From assembly GCA_963210315.1 (NCBI GenBank), contig OY723243.1, positions 2,542,001-2,606,000 on the forward strand: a stretch of 64,000 nucleotides of DNA, read 5' to 3'. Each line of letters starts with the position of its first letter. Positions within the stretch are counted from its first letter, which is position 1. The DNA is from Rhynchopus euleeides. Lineage: Eukaryota; Euglenozoa; Diplonemea; Diplonemida; Diplonemidae. Position numbers and translations under genes: made by a program. The notes below the pieces were generated by a model, which had not been told where the DNA came from, did no database searches, and saw only the letters and a program-made list of their open reading frames with translations. Of this stretch, positions 24,101 through 33,612 are shown piece by piece.

Positions 24101-27100
24101 TCGCTGGACCTGGCTGTGGTCTCGGGTGTTGCTTTCTGTGACATCAACACCGACGGGACTATTGACATCATCGAGAGCAACCGGATCCTGCTGCAGGGCG
24201 ACCAGCTGTACACAGAGAGCCCCCTGAGGGTGCAGGGCCTGCCGAGGGTGCAGACCACCTCGGCAGTCGTTTGCATGGACATGAATGGAGATGCCCTTCC
24301 GGATGTGTTCATTGGAGGCGTGGGTGTCCCGGACACAGTTCTCATCAACAAGCCTTCAGCCGACCCCGCCTCGCCGAGCTTCGAAGTTTCGCGATGCGGC
24401 GATTGGGGAGCGACGCTGACGACTGCCTCTGTGTTCGACTCCGACGGAGATGGCATCCCCGAGCTGCTGGTGGCAAAGGAAGACGGAAGGGACGTGATCC
24501 TGAACCTCCCACAGTTCGGCAGCGACAATGCCACACAAGGGGTTCTGCGTGTCGTGCCACTCTTCCAGGCCAACCCCGTGGTGCTTCAAGGGAGGACGCT
24601 CCGTCTGGTCCAATCAGCTTCAACCGAAGCCGGCACCCAATCTTCTGTCACTGCTCACGTCATCGGCGGCAGTGGGAGAAGCTCAAGCGGATTCATCGGG
24701 GTCTTCGTGGTCCCGTCTCCTGGCATGATTGTTGGGTTCGAAGTTCTGCTCGGCGGCGCGAGACTTCTCGAACTCCCTGAGGCTCCCATTGCAGGGGGCG
24801 TCCGGACGGTGCGTCGGGAGGTTGCAGAGACTTGCGGTCACCACTTCCCTGTCGCAGAGTGTAAGTATCGAATGGTCGTCGATGATGCGTTCTGTGGGGA
24901 ACGCTGCGTTCCTGCCTTGCATCGGAGCGTCTGCTGCGCGAAGAACCCAAGATGCGAACAACTGTCCGACTCTGCACCGCACACCTGTGCCGGTTATGGC
25001 GACTTCAGTGAAGAAAAACAAGGGATGCGGTGCAGCCTCGACACTGCGTGCAAAAAGACGTGCTGCGAACTGGACTTGACACATGACGTCTGCGCTGACC
25101 TTGACCACGTGGACTGCTCTTCATTGTCGTGCGAGCGGGCAGAACACCTCTGTCCTCTGACCTGTGGCAAGTGCTTGCCGTTCCCCGACCTTCCTCCAAA
25201 CGTATTCGCGATTCGTGCGTCGCTCCCTTCAGTGCGCGAGGGTGGGGTGCCGTACCTGTCCGGAGACCCACAGATTTTGTTCACCTCTGACCACATCAAG
25301 AAGGATGGCAGCAGCTTTCAGTGGCAAACCAGCGAAGAACAAGTGGGTGGACGCCCGTTCTACGCATCAGGATCACCTCTTGTGGTTGAATTCAGCACGA
25401 TCGGCAACGAGCCTCTGGCAGGCATTGCTGTCGACCCATTCGTTGAAGCTGAAACTGTTCCGGAAGAGGTCGCACTGTACGGGCTTAGCTTCGACTCTCG
25501 CCTCTCTGCTGACCCAGATGACCGGGCGTGGGTCCTCCTGTCACGCCAGCACACATCGCTCACGCGTGCGTCTCTGAGCAGGCTCTACTTCGAAGTGGCG
25601 TCGCCACGGGCTTACCGCAGTTACAAGGTTGTGATGCATGGCCGATCCAATTCTACTGTTGCTGCGTATAGCGTAGTCCTGTTTGCCAAGGAATCCCAGG
25701 GTGTGTGTGGTGACACACCAGGCTGGCATATGTTCGACACAACAGAGACGGGCGAGACAGTGACGCGGAGTTGCGCCGACTACGCACAGAAGTACTGCCG
25801 CGACAACGTTGACCTATTTGTAGACGTGCACCCGACTGACGGATCTCCGCTTCAAGAGCCGCAGCGCAACTACCCATCCGACAATTGCTGCCTCTGTGGA
25901 CGGACGACAGCCCGCTGCGCTCGTCAGCACGGGAAGTGGCAGGTTCCTGGCGCTGCAGGTCCTGGGGTTGGGTCGTCAGCGTTGCAGACTTTGTACGCTA
26001 TTCAGAAGGCAGATGCCACCGACTGTTGTGAGGAGTGCATCGCGTCCCCAACATGCAACTTCTGGGATTACGACACTGCCTTGAGGCTGTGTCGTGGTGT
26101 CAAGTCAGGCGTGCCGTTGCCTGGCGCAGGGAGGGCTGCGCAAGCTCTGATGGGGGTGCCTGGTTTCTCCATTCCAGAAATGCCAAGCCAGCCATCCCTC
26201 CCGGACCCACCACCGGTGCCACCGGTTCCACCGGTTCAGCCGCCAGTGTCGTCGCTTCCCCAGAGACTGCTTGATGGATCTTCTCGTGACATCGTAAGCG
26301 GAGATACGGAAGTGACTTTCTCCGGAAGCCCCCCGTCGTCCTGTCATGAGCTCGCTTCCCGGTCTGACCAGCCCCTCAGCGACGGCGTATACACCCTCAC
26401 ATCGCCACACGGGGAGTACACTGCCCATTGCGACATGTCTGGTGGAGGCTGGCAACTCTTCCTCAATTACAGCCACACATCGGGAAGCGTCAGCCATGTG
26501 CAGGGAGGGGCCGATATTCACAGCGCCGTCGGGGTCGGTGGCACTGGACATGTTGATCTGGACCAACTTGGCCTTGTCGACTCCTCGGGTGACTTTGGCC
26601 TGGCAGAGTTGCGCTTCTACTGCAGGTCGTCGCTGTCAAAGGTGATCCACTTCGCGACGAGTGCTGGGGGTGTGCTGCGGGCTGCGTACAGCTGGGGTAA
26701 CGGTTCGCGTGTCACTCAGGATTCCACCACTGCAGGTGACTGGCGCAACTTTGTTCCTCTGGAGGGTCACAGCGCAAGCCTGCCCGCAGCCATCACAGGC
26801 GGGCAAAGCACACTTCGCATGCCGTTTTTCAGTGATGAGGCGTCGTATGCGATGGACAGGGGTCACCCGCATGGGGCCTGGGCCTGTGATGCAAAACTGG
26901 ATTCAGACACACCGCACGGCAACACCTCGTTCCTGATGTACTTCAAGACAGCTCCTGCGCGGACTCGTTACAACCCGTCGCGGTGGAATGTGACGACGAT
27001 CAACGCCGCAGGTTCGAATGACTCGCGTGACCCGCACGTGGCCTGTGGGGGTCCTACTTCACTGGTGAGGGCGACAGAGGCCACACAGGTCCACACCATA

Positions 27101-29380
27101 TCCCTCAACATGCAAAAGCACCGTGACTGGGGGTGCGTGAAGCTGAGTTGCCCCGCCTTCCAGACACTTTCAGTCAACTTCAGCTGCGACGGTCGTGACC
27201 TGGCAGGGAGGAATCCCACGGTGCAGTTCTTCACCTCTGTCGTCACGCCCAACGAGTCGGCGCAGACCTTCTCGTGTGACGACCTGTTCGTCGCCCCACC
27301 CCTGGGAGAATCTGCTGTCTTGCGGGTTTCTGCAGGCGAAGTTATTCCTCAGGAAACAGACTACCGGGTCTCAGTTTGGCACACCTGCAAGACACCCACA
27401 GCAAGCTTGCCTCCCCTGCTGAATCAGTGCTTCCGGCCTCACATCAACGACAACATCACTGGTTCCGGGTGCTGGCATTTGCAGTGCCCGCCTGGCTCGC
27501 ACGTGGACCTCGACTGGAGGGAGAGTGAACCCTGCAGCTTCTCAAACCTGACTATTTACGCCAAACAAGCGCGCGGATGGAGTACTGAAGGGACGTACTC
27601 AAAGTGCGACACCCCGTCTTTCCGTCCAACAAAGTGGAAATTGTCGGAGGTTCTGCTTCGGGCTGATACTGCAACTTCCAACGTAGTAAAGTGGCGCTGT
27701 ACACAGACACACTACGAAACCTGTGATGCAGGTTCCCATGACTGCGACAAGGGACTTGGTGGTCTATGTGCAGTTGTGAACGGTGTGATTCAATGCGGCT
27801 GCCGTAAGGGGTACAGTCTCGTGAACAACCAATGCAGGGCCACGTGTGCGTTGCACCAGTGCCCTCCCCAGCACCGGGGCAGGTCCTCTGTGTGTCCCAC
27901 CTCTTTCTGCACTGATGTTGACTGTTGTACAGAAATACCAGCAACGCCGGCCCCTCACACGGGGGCTCCACCAACACCTTTTCATTCTCTGCTGACTCAG
28001 GTTCCTGAGACTGCTGCGCCAGTGCAGAATACCACGAAGACAACGGGAGCTCCATCAACACCTACTTCTATGATAATGTCTCCACTGCCCATGACGCAGG
28101 CCCCTGAGACTGCTGTGCCAGGACAGAATACTACGAATGCCACAACAGGGGCTCCGCCAACACCTTTTCATTCTCTGCTGACGCATGTTCCTGAGACCGC
28201 TGCGCCAGTGCAGAATACCACGAAGACAACGGGACCTCCATCAACACCTCCTGAGACTGCTGTGCCAGGACAGAATACCACGAATGCCACAACAGGGGCT
28301 CCACCAACGCCGGCTCCTCACACGGGGGCTCCACCCACACCTTTTCACTCTCTGCTGACGCAGGTTCCTGAGACTGCTGTGCCAGTGCAGAACATCACCA
28401 GCCCGACGCCGCTGAGCTCTCCTGAGACAGAGGCACCGCCAAATGCCACAACTGACCAACCCCCACTCCCTCGTCGGACATCCGCACCACAGAGCCCTGT
28501 CCCACGGACAGAATCACCGAAGACAACCCAGGCTCCTGCACAAACCATCCCCTCGCCGACATATTCCTCCCGCGCACGGCACTTCGTTCTCCAGCTTCAG
28601 AAGGGGCTCGACTCAAATCGAGGCCCAGTCAAGGAAGCAGTCATTGATGCTCTTGTGAGTCTCAACGTCGACAAAAGAAGATCAGACTTTGTCGTGTGGT
28701 TTTCCACTCAGTGCCGCGTGTCGCAGGATCAGCTCGACAGGATCGCTGGGGCTGAGACGGTCAGTGAGGATGAAATCCTCGAGGCTGTGATCGTGAAGGG
28801 GTTCCACTGCAGCAAATCCGCAGCGTCTGCGGGGGCCGTGTCTGGAGAGCGCACAGGTCAGGCGCTTGCCGGGCACTTCGTTATTGTGGAGGTGGTGGTT
28901 GATCTAGTGTGGACAGTCAGGAGCATGAATCTTCATCCACACAGTTTCAGCGCGGCACTGAGCGGTGCACTGAGACAGCGGGGTGTCGTTGGGGGTCTCT
29001 TCTTCCCGAATCAGACACCAGAAGCAACCTCGGAGCCTGGGCCACGCCAACGGGTCAACGACGAGGGGCACGGGAGGGTCTTTGTATTCGGGGCTGCAGT
29101 GTGCGGCGTGCTCTTGTTGTTCTGCACGCTCTTCATCTGTGCCATCCGCCGATTCAGGGACAGGAGCCGAGGTGACGAGGCTGGCTCTGATCTCAGTCGA
29201 CGCGGCTCTGCGGCCAACCTCATGCGTTCCTCGTCTATGTCAACGTCAGTTGCTCTGGAAATGTCAGACATCTCGTCAGCATCAACACTCCATCTTGGAC
29301 CGGTAGCATCAGCACCCCCGCTCGCAGAGGACACCCTGTGCACCGCAGCGCCGTTCCCGGACAGTGAGATTCAGGAATAA
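21152..29380 (+). CDS. Giant type I membrane protein with adhesive-type ectodomain
   Basis: One uninterrupted 2742-aa frame. Signal peptide (MTLHALLLAVVLPAAVS), then Cys-rich modules (CDDGGEGHETALCEYGTDC; an ShK-like stretch ending CPALCGLCS). FG-GAP/VCBS-type Ca-binding repeats follow at about aa 808-1113 (DPDGDGFSDVVI, DLNADGMLDIF, DINTDGTIDII, DMNGDALPDVF, DSDGDGIPELL). Later come a PAN/Apple-like Cys cluster (about 1583-1653), a fibrinogen-C-like start (about 1730; DGVYTLTSPHGEYTAHCDMSGGGW), an EGF-like module (about 2183-2229), a Thr/Pro-rich mucin-like stalk with repeated units (about 2261-2470), one transmembrane helix (FVFGAAVCGVLLLFCTLFICAI, about 2645) and a short Ser-rich cytoplasmic tail. 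It is probably a surface adhesion or recognition receptor (inferred). Module names other than FG-GAP, EGF and the membrane topology are tentative. The absence of introns over 8.2 kb is notable. Confidence 0.85.
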   Translation: MTLHALLLAVVLPAAVSDSVICSDSCFWSRDDMCDDGGEGHETALCEYGTDCLDCGAREEPRHGCVDHICGDGLTKRTSFLHTSCGADGQPPCTDRHCCVPCNDFPYYCGDLPDYHNICDYYITLPWGSTIAVDSLCPALCGLCSGHFTCSIPSVTGIAYQGCTVGEDIEVGATCAYEAASSDYECSAGDEAVCGYDSDVLEGVPQCQLRQCFAVEKQAPFMSYAECYGVNSSGACTPQCGIGYTEARQHTELANFTASCGDARVIEADPRLRSVTFDGRRPDGQQVDHIDQHCSIAPTWCSVLLASGLSGVFSAYPRSSVPQADHTLLAACGEVFPEELPSSLRESRVQCLYNYTALVEALVQAGPAAVGYFHAEWLDYALRDPRLILVNDIVMPSLSCATATAHSAFVLALPRLTVVEQILLDGHPHCSAELMPWDDRNVTYELVNGVPLDLTQYQEEGPFVAERLLVSYNCSGVVQRPTLHVFGTPLDLRTSSSSTTAAARINAAWAGCVTRSADLQGNISSNPNVTSWAAHLAREHSIRLTSGIPREVSGYSLQFCPMLFASYAEFSNPPATMNISWDAYCVNNGAELFVHHVQFPVWSDDSIPTFMRFAEETVFFDFPDAALTGTRAHVCTDIILRSTADPDALDYFTVGTPLHVMSTFHNTTGYTSEALFAAFGAPPKEPPSSLYVHTGKHLPTAELLSFESLNDTVKQTVGSVVLNTTTETPVLLIVKTDDLVLTQLQGSPLRAADTHSVVVYTGNGSALGNVLSSEWGDDPSQALQQLSQRLDDLNEKHPVGADYARATACDPDGDGFSDVVITDKHGRFMYILQHDAAATHTLTSVRRRLLQAAFQGSEIYKTHTSVVFQLRVMEVGAGPVVCVVDSLTEPAARFVYSSGKNLYALQLAGDSHTVQRLMGLEAAPGDLYATDLNADGMLDIFVRRGRSGGQLADLVLEGQAGGGYSQTAVLPIRDTCASSTQSCSLDLAVVSGVAFCDINTDGTIDIIESNRILLQGDQLYTESPLRVQGLPRVQTTSAVVCMDMNGDALPDVFIGGVGVPDTVLINKPSADPASPSFEVSRCGDWGATLTTASVFDSDGDGIPELLVAKEDGRDVILNLPQFGSDNATQGVLRVVPLFQANPVVLQGRTLRLVQSASTEAGTQSSVTAHVIGGSGRSSSGFIGVFVVPSPGMIVGFEVLLGGARLLELPEAPIAGGVRTVRREVAETCGHHFPVAECKYRMVVDDAFCGERCVPALHRSVCCAKNPRCEQLSDSAPHTCAGYGDFSEEKQGMRCSLDTACKKTCCELDLTHDVCADLDHVDCSSLSCERAEHLCPLTCGKCLPFPDLPPNVFAIRASLPSVREGGVPYLSGDPQILFTSDHIKKDGSSFQWQTSEEQVGGRPFYASGSPLVVEFSTIGNEPLAGIAVDPFVEAETVPEEVALYGLSFDSRLSADPDDRAWVLLSRQHTSLTRASLSRLYFEVASPRAYRSYKVVMHGRSNSTVAAYSVVLFAKESQGVCGDTPGWHMFDTTETGETVTRSCADYAQKYCRDNVDLFVDVHPTDGSPLQEPQRNYPSDNCCLCGRTTARCARQHGKWQVPGAAGPGVGSSALQTLYAIQKADATDCCEECIASPTCNFWDYDTALRLCRGVKSGVPLPGAGRAAQALMGVPGFSIPEMPSQPSLPDPPPVPPVPPVQPPVSSLPQRLLDGSSRDIVSGDTEVTFSGSPPSSCHELASRSDQPLSDGVYTLTSPHGEYTAHCDMSGGGWQLFLNYSHTSGSVSHVQGGADIHSAVGVGGTGHVDLDQLGLVDSSGDFGLAELRFYCRSSLSKVIHFATSAGGVLRAAYSWGNGSRVTQDSTTAGDWRNFVPLEGHSASLPAAITGGQSTLRMPFFSDEASYAMDRGHPHGAWACDAKLDSDTPHGNTSFLMYFKTAPARTRYNPSRWNVTTINAAGSNDSRDPHVACGGPTSLVRATEATQVHTISLNMQKHRDWGCVKLSCPAFQTLSVNFSCDGRDLAGRNPTVQFFTSVVTPNESAQTFSCDDLFVAPPLGESAVLRVSAGEVIPQETDYRVSVWHTCKTPTASLPPLLNQCFRPHINDNITGSGCWHLQCPPGSHVDLDWRESEPCSFSNLTIYAKQARGWSTEGTYSKCDTPSFRPTKWKLSEVLLRADTATSNVVKWRCTQTHYETCDAGSHDCDKGLGGLCAVVNGVIQCGCRKGYSLVNNQCRATCALHQCPPQHRGRSSVCPTSFCTDVDCCTEIPATPAPHTGAPPTPFHSLLTQVPETAAPVQNTTKTTGAPSTPTSMIMSPLPMTQAPETAVPGQNTTNATTGAPPTPFHSLLTHVPETAAPVQNTTKTTGPPSTPPETAVPGQNTTNATTGAPPTPAPHTGAPPTPFHSLLTQVPETAVPVQNITSPTPLSSPETEAPPNATTDQPPLPRRTSAPQSPVPRTESPKTTQAPAQTIPSPTYSSRARHFVLQLQKGLDSNRGPVKEAVIDALVSLNVDKRRSDFVVWFSTQCRVSQDQLDRIAGAETVSEDEILEAVIVKGFHCSKSAASAGAVSGERTGQALAGHFVIVEVVVDLVWTVRSMNLHPHSFSAALSGALRQRGVVGGLFFPNQTPEATSEPGPRQRVNDEGHGRVFVFGAAVCGVLLLFCTLFICAIRRFRDRSRGDEAGSDLSRRGSAANLMRSSSMSTSVALEMSDISSASTLHLGPVASAPPLAEDTLCTAAPFPDSEIQE

Positions 29381-29991
29381 CGTAGTGCGTATTCGGCTCT
29401 AAATAAATAACTTTCCCTTCCCCGCTTTGCAGTCCTTTGTGGGCATAATGAGTCCGTCAAAGGCATCACGGAACATGAACCCAACCTTGGGACCCAGACC
29501 GGCAGCTGTGTTGTTCATCAGGGTGACCTCTACAATTCAGAAGGCTATCCCGGACAATTACTGCCTTGCTTTCTGCCTTTCTGCCTTTCACCTTGCTTCG
29601 TCGCTGCTTTGTCAAGCAGCGGGTACAGAAGACAACCGACGTCCGTTTTTTTTGTGGTACCCGGGGGCGAACCGGGGGACTGCTGCTCTCCACCTCTGCT
29701 CTTGGGGTGTCTGCTGCTTGTCGAGGTGACATGCAGGGCGGAGCCAGGGGTGGTGTTCCGATAGGGTTTTCGCGCTTGGGCACCGGAACTCAGCAGAAAA
29801 GCCCACCAGCGTCGGGTCGTTTTTTGTTGTCAGCAAAAGCCAAAAGCCAGCTCGCGAAGCAAAGCCGCCTTCAAAGAGGTTCGTATGGTTCCCAAACGGA
29901 CGACGTGCACCGCGATGCCACACGACATCTAACGTTTTTGAACTGAACCGGTTTCAGTTCTCTTGCTCTTTTGCTGGCATCTTCTTCTCAC
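29381..29991. other. Intergenic region
   Basis: 3' flank of the giant gene, AT-richer just after the stop (CTAAATAAATAACTTT). A near-palindrome, GAACTGAACCGGTTTCAGTTC, lies around 29940-29960. A pyrimidine-rich tract ends in CTTCTTCTCACAG (AG at 29992-29993), the likely acceptor for the next gene. No other gene seen. Confidence 0.5.
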
Positions 29992-30073
29992 AGCAGGGTT
30001 TCCTTTGGAAGCTGCCTCCACACCGTTCACAGCAGGAAGCGGAACACATTTAAAGGGTCGGAGGTGAGGAAAG

Positions 30074-30763
30074 ATGAGCTCTGCAACCTCTATGCAGCCA
30101 CTTATGACTCTCGATGATACTGGCAACACCGATTACTGTGTCGTCGATGGCGACACAGTACCCCCTACTGGCGACGAAACTCACACCGGCAGCTCTGCCG
30201 GCTTCTTCGCGCAGCTGAAAGTTGTGGGGGGATCCTCTAAGGAGGAGATCCCTCAAAAACAGCGGGAACTGACGACCTTCATGATCACACACTGGATGGG
30301 CGTGGTGCTGCTGCGAGTCTTTCTGGCAGGGGCAGTAATCTTGTGCTATGCATGGATGCAGATGACGTGTGCGTGCATTGAGGCGGACTTTGCCGGTCAG
30401 ACGTTCGACTACTGGGTGATTCTGTGGACGTTGTTGGCGAAGGCCTTTGGCGCGCGCTGTCTGAAAGAGTTGACCTCCGCGACGCAGGTGAGTGTCGGTC
30501 CTCTGTCGGTCGTCGGGCGCGTGGTCCGCGTTTTGCCCACACAGATCGACTTCGTCGCCATCGCCGTCTTTGCCATCTGCACCCGCCTCTTCTTCGGCAA
30601 GTGGGAGTGCGTCAACGACGCGGCGAACGGACGCTACGGCACTGCACAGGCCGTCGGGTACGGCGTGTGCCTGCTTGCAATCATTGTGGCCATGTTTGGC
30701 GTGAGCAGTTGCTGCGATCTGCCGCTGAAGAAGTGGGTCCTGCTTTTTTCAGGCTTCTGTTGA
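30074..30763 (+). CDS. Small multipass membrane protein
   Basis: A continuous 229-aa frame, but 30488-30544 (57 nt, GTGAGT...CCCACACAG) looks like a genuine intron of length divisible by three. With it removed the protein is 210 aa and residue ATQ joins IDFVAIAVF. A hydrophilic N-terminus of about 70 aa precedes three to four hydrophobic segments (VVLLRVFLAGAVILCYAWM; YWVILWTLLAKAF; IDFVAIAVFAICTRLFF; GVCLLAIIVAMFGVSS). I recognise no family. The first coding exon follows a pyrimidine-rich acceptor at 29992-29993, 80 nt upstream. Whether the 57 nt are spliced is undecided. Confidence 0.6.
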   Translation: MSSATSMQPLMTLDDTGNTDYCVVDGDTVPPTGDETHTGSSAGFFAQLKVVGGSSKEEIPQKQRELTTFMITHWMGVVLLRVFLAGAVILCYAWMQMTCACIEADFAGQTFDYWVILWTLLAKAFGARCLKELTSATQVSVGPLSVVGRVVRVLPTQIDFVAIAVFAICTRLFFGKWECVNDAANGRYGTAQAVGYGVCLLAIIVAMFGVSSCCDLPLKKWVLLFSGFC

Positions 30764-31301
30764 CGCGCCCCTTCACGGCGCGTGCATCCTGAGGCTGTGG
30801 AACCGCCCCCTCCCCCACGGATCTCAGCGCTCTCCAAACCCGGCTCCCCCCCCCCGCCGCCCACCCCCCCACCCTCGGCTAGGGGGGCCTAACGTCCCGT
30901 CAAATGTGTCCCAAATTTGCAAAATTACGATTTTGACTCTGGGGGCAGCATTCCCCTGCGGAAAGTGTCATTCAGTTCTGCCAACCGTGATCTGCACGTC
31001 TTCCCCTTCTTCGCGAAGTGGTGTTGCAATGCAGCATCCGGAAAAACACAAGATCAGACGATTCATCGTTGAGGAAGGGCAGAACTGAACTGACCCACGT
31101 TTTTTGGCCTTCTGTCATGCATGGTCTTGTCAAAAGGCATCCGTTTTCCTCCCAGTTCTTGTTCTGATCTTTCGCGCACAGAGAGAGGGGGGCTGTGGGC
31201 AGTTGGCATGAGTTTTTACCCAAAAACTGCACAGTGAGGTTTTTGCCCAAGGAAGACTTCACTTTGTCAGATCTGCTCCAGAGCTCCATGCTTTCCAGCA
31301 G
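30764..31301. other. Intergenic region before the 32-bp array
   Basis: Unique sequence including C-rich blocks near 30845-30880. No gene seen. The last 20 nt run into the first repeat unit. Confidence 0.5.
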
Positions 31302-33565
31302 AAATCTGAAAATCCTGAGCTGTGGGCATTCAGAAATCTGAAAATCCTGGGCTGTGGGCATTCAGAAATCTGAAAATCCTGGGCTGTGGGCATTCAGAAA
31401 TCTGAAAATCCTGAGCTGTGGGCATTCAGAACTCTGAAAATCCTGAGCTGTGGGCATTCAGAAATCTGAAAATCCTGAGCTGTGGGCATTCAGAAATCTG
31501 AAAATACTGGGCTGTGGGCATTCAGAAATCTGAAAATCCTGAGCTGTGGGCATTCAGAAATCTGAAAATCCTGAGCTGTGGGCATTCAGAAATCTGAAAA
31601 TCCTGGGCTGTGGGCATTCAGAACTCTGAAAATCCTGAGCTGTGGGCATTCAGAAATCTGAAAATACTGGGCTGTGGGCATTCAGAAATCTGAAAATCCT
31701 GAGCTGTGGGCATTCAGAAATCTGAAAATCCTGAGCTGTGGGCATTCAGAAATCTGAAAATCCTGGGCTGTGGGCATTCAGAACTCTGAAAATCCTGAGC
31801 TGTGGGCATTCAGAAATCTGAAAATACTGGGCTGTGGGCATTCAGAAATCTGAAAATCCTGAGCTGTGGGCATTCAGAAATCTGAAAATCCTGAGCTGTG
31901 GGCATTCAGAAATCTGAAAATACTGGGCTGTGGGCATTCAGAAATCTGAAAATCCTGAGCTGTGGGCATTCAGAAATCTGAAAATCCTGAGCTGTGGGCA
32001 TTCAGAAATCTGAAAATCCTGGGCTGTGGGCATTCAGAACTCTGAAAATCCTGAGCTGTGGGCATTCAGAAATCTGAAAATACTGGGCTGTGGGCATTCA
32101 GAAATCTGAAAATCCTGAGCTGTGGGCATTCAGAAATCTGAAAATCCTGGGCTGTGGGCATTCAGAACTCTGAAAATCCTGAGCTGTGGGCATTCAGAAA
32201 TCGGAAAATACTGGGCTGTGGGCATTCAGAAATCTGAAAATCCTGAGCTGTGGGCATTCAGAAATCTGAAAATCCTGGGCTGTGGGCATTCAGAAATCGG
32301 AAAATACTGGGCTGTGGGCATTCAGAAATCTGAAAATCCTGAGCTGTGGGCATTCAGAAATCTGAAAATACTGGGCTGTGGGCATTCAGAAATCTGAAAA
32401 TCCTGGGCTGTGGGCATTCAGAACTCTGAAAATCCTGAGCTGTGGGCATTCAGAAATCGGAAAATACTGGGCTGTGGGCATTCAGAAATCTGAAAATCCT
32501 GAGCTGTGGGCATTCAGAAATCTGAAAATACTGGGCTGTGGGCATTCAGAAATCTGAAAATCCTGGGCTGTGGGCATTCAGAAATCGGAAAATACTGGGC
32601 TGTGGGCATTCAGAAATCTGAAAATCCTGAGCTGTGGGCATTCAGAAATCTGAAAATACTGGGCTGTGGGCATTCAGAACTCTGAAAATCCTGAGCTGTG
32701 GGCATTCAGAAATCGGAAAATACTGAGCTGTGGGCATTCAGAACTCTGAAAATCCTGAGCTGTGGGCATTCAGAAATCTGAAAATACTGGGCTGTGGGCA
32801 TTCAGAAATCTGAAAATCCTGAGCTGTGGGCATTCAGAAATCTGAAAATCCTGGGCTGTGGGCATTCAGAAATCGGAAAATACTGGGCTGTGGGCATTCA
32901 GAAATCTGAAAATCCTGAGCTGTGGGCATTCAGAAATCTGACAATCCTGAGCTGTGGGCATTCAGAAATCTGAAAATCCTGAGCTGTGGGCATTCAGAAA
33001 TCTGAAAATCCTGAGCTGTGGGCATTCAGAAATCTGAAAATCTGAGCTGTGGGCATTCAGAAATCTGAAAATCCTGGGCTGTGGGCATTCAGAACTCTGA
33101 AAATCCTGAGCTGTGGGCATTCAGAAATCTGAAAATCCTGAGCTGTGGGCATTCAGAAATCTGAAAATCCTGGGCTGTGGGCATTCAGAACTCTGAAAAT
33201 CCTGAGCTGTGGGCATTCAGAAATCTGAAAATACTGGGCTGTGGGCATTCAGAAATCTGAAAATCCTGAGCTGTGGGCATTCAGAAATCTGAAAATCCTG
33301 GGCTGTGGGCATTCAGAAATCGGAAAATACTGGGCTGTGGGCATTCAGAAATCTGAAAATCCTGAGCTGTGGGCATTCAGAAATCTGAAAATCCTGAGCT
33401 GTGGGCATTCAGAAATCTGAAAATCCTGGGCTGTGGGCATTCAGAAATCTGAAAATCCTGAGCTGTGGGCATTCAGAAATCTGAAAATCCTGAGCTGTGG
33501 GCATTCAGAAATCTGAAAATCCTGAGCTGTGGGCATTCAGAAATCTGAAAATCCTGAGCTGTGGG
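31302..33565. repeat. 32-bp tandem array, about 70 copies, with higher-order pattern
   Basis: The unit reads GAAATCTGAAAATCCTGAGC plus TGTGGGCATTCA. Variants are AACTCTG or AAATCGG at one position and CCTGAGC, CCTGGGC or ACTGGGC at another. These variants recur in a five-unit order (about 160 bp), for example across 31621-31941, so the array grew partly by block duplication. There are no unique spacers. The right edge abuts the Helitron copy 1 accessory gene inside its intron. Confidence 0.95.
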
Positions 33566-33612
33566 GTTTGGTGTGTGGTGATCGAGTATCGAATTGTGTG
33601 TGCATGGCATAC

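Noticed and set aside
31302-33565. CRISPR-like appearance of the 32-bp array (also of the 41-bp array)
   Set aside because: Units are contiguous with no unique spacers, no cas genes are present, and the DNA is eukaryotic with introns.
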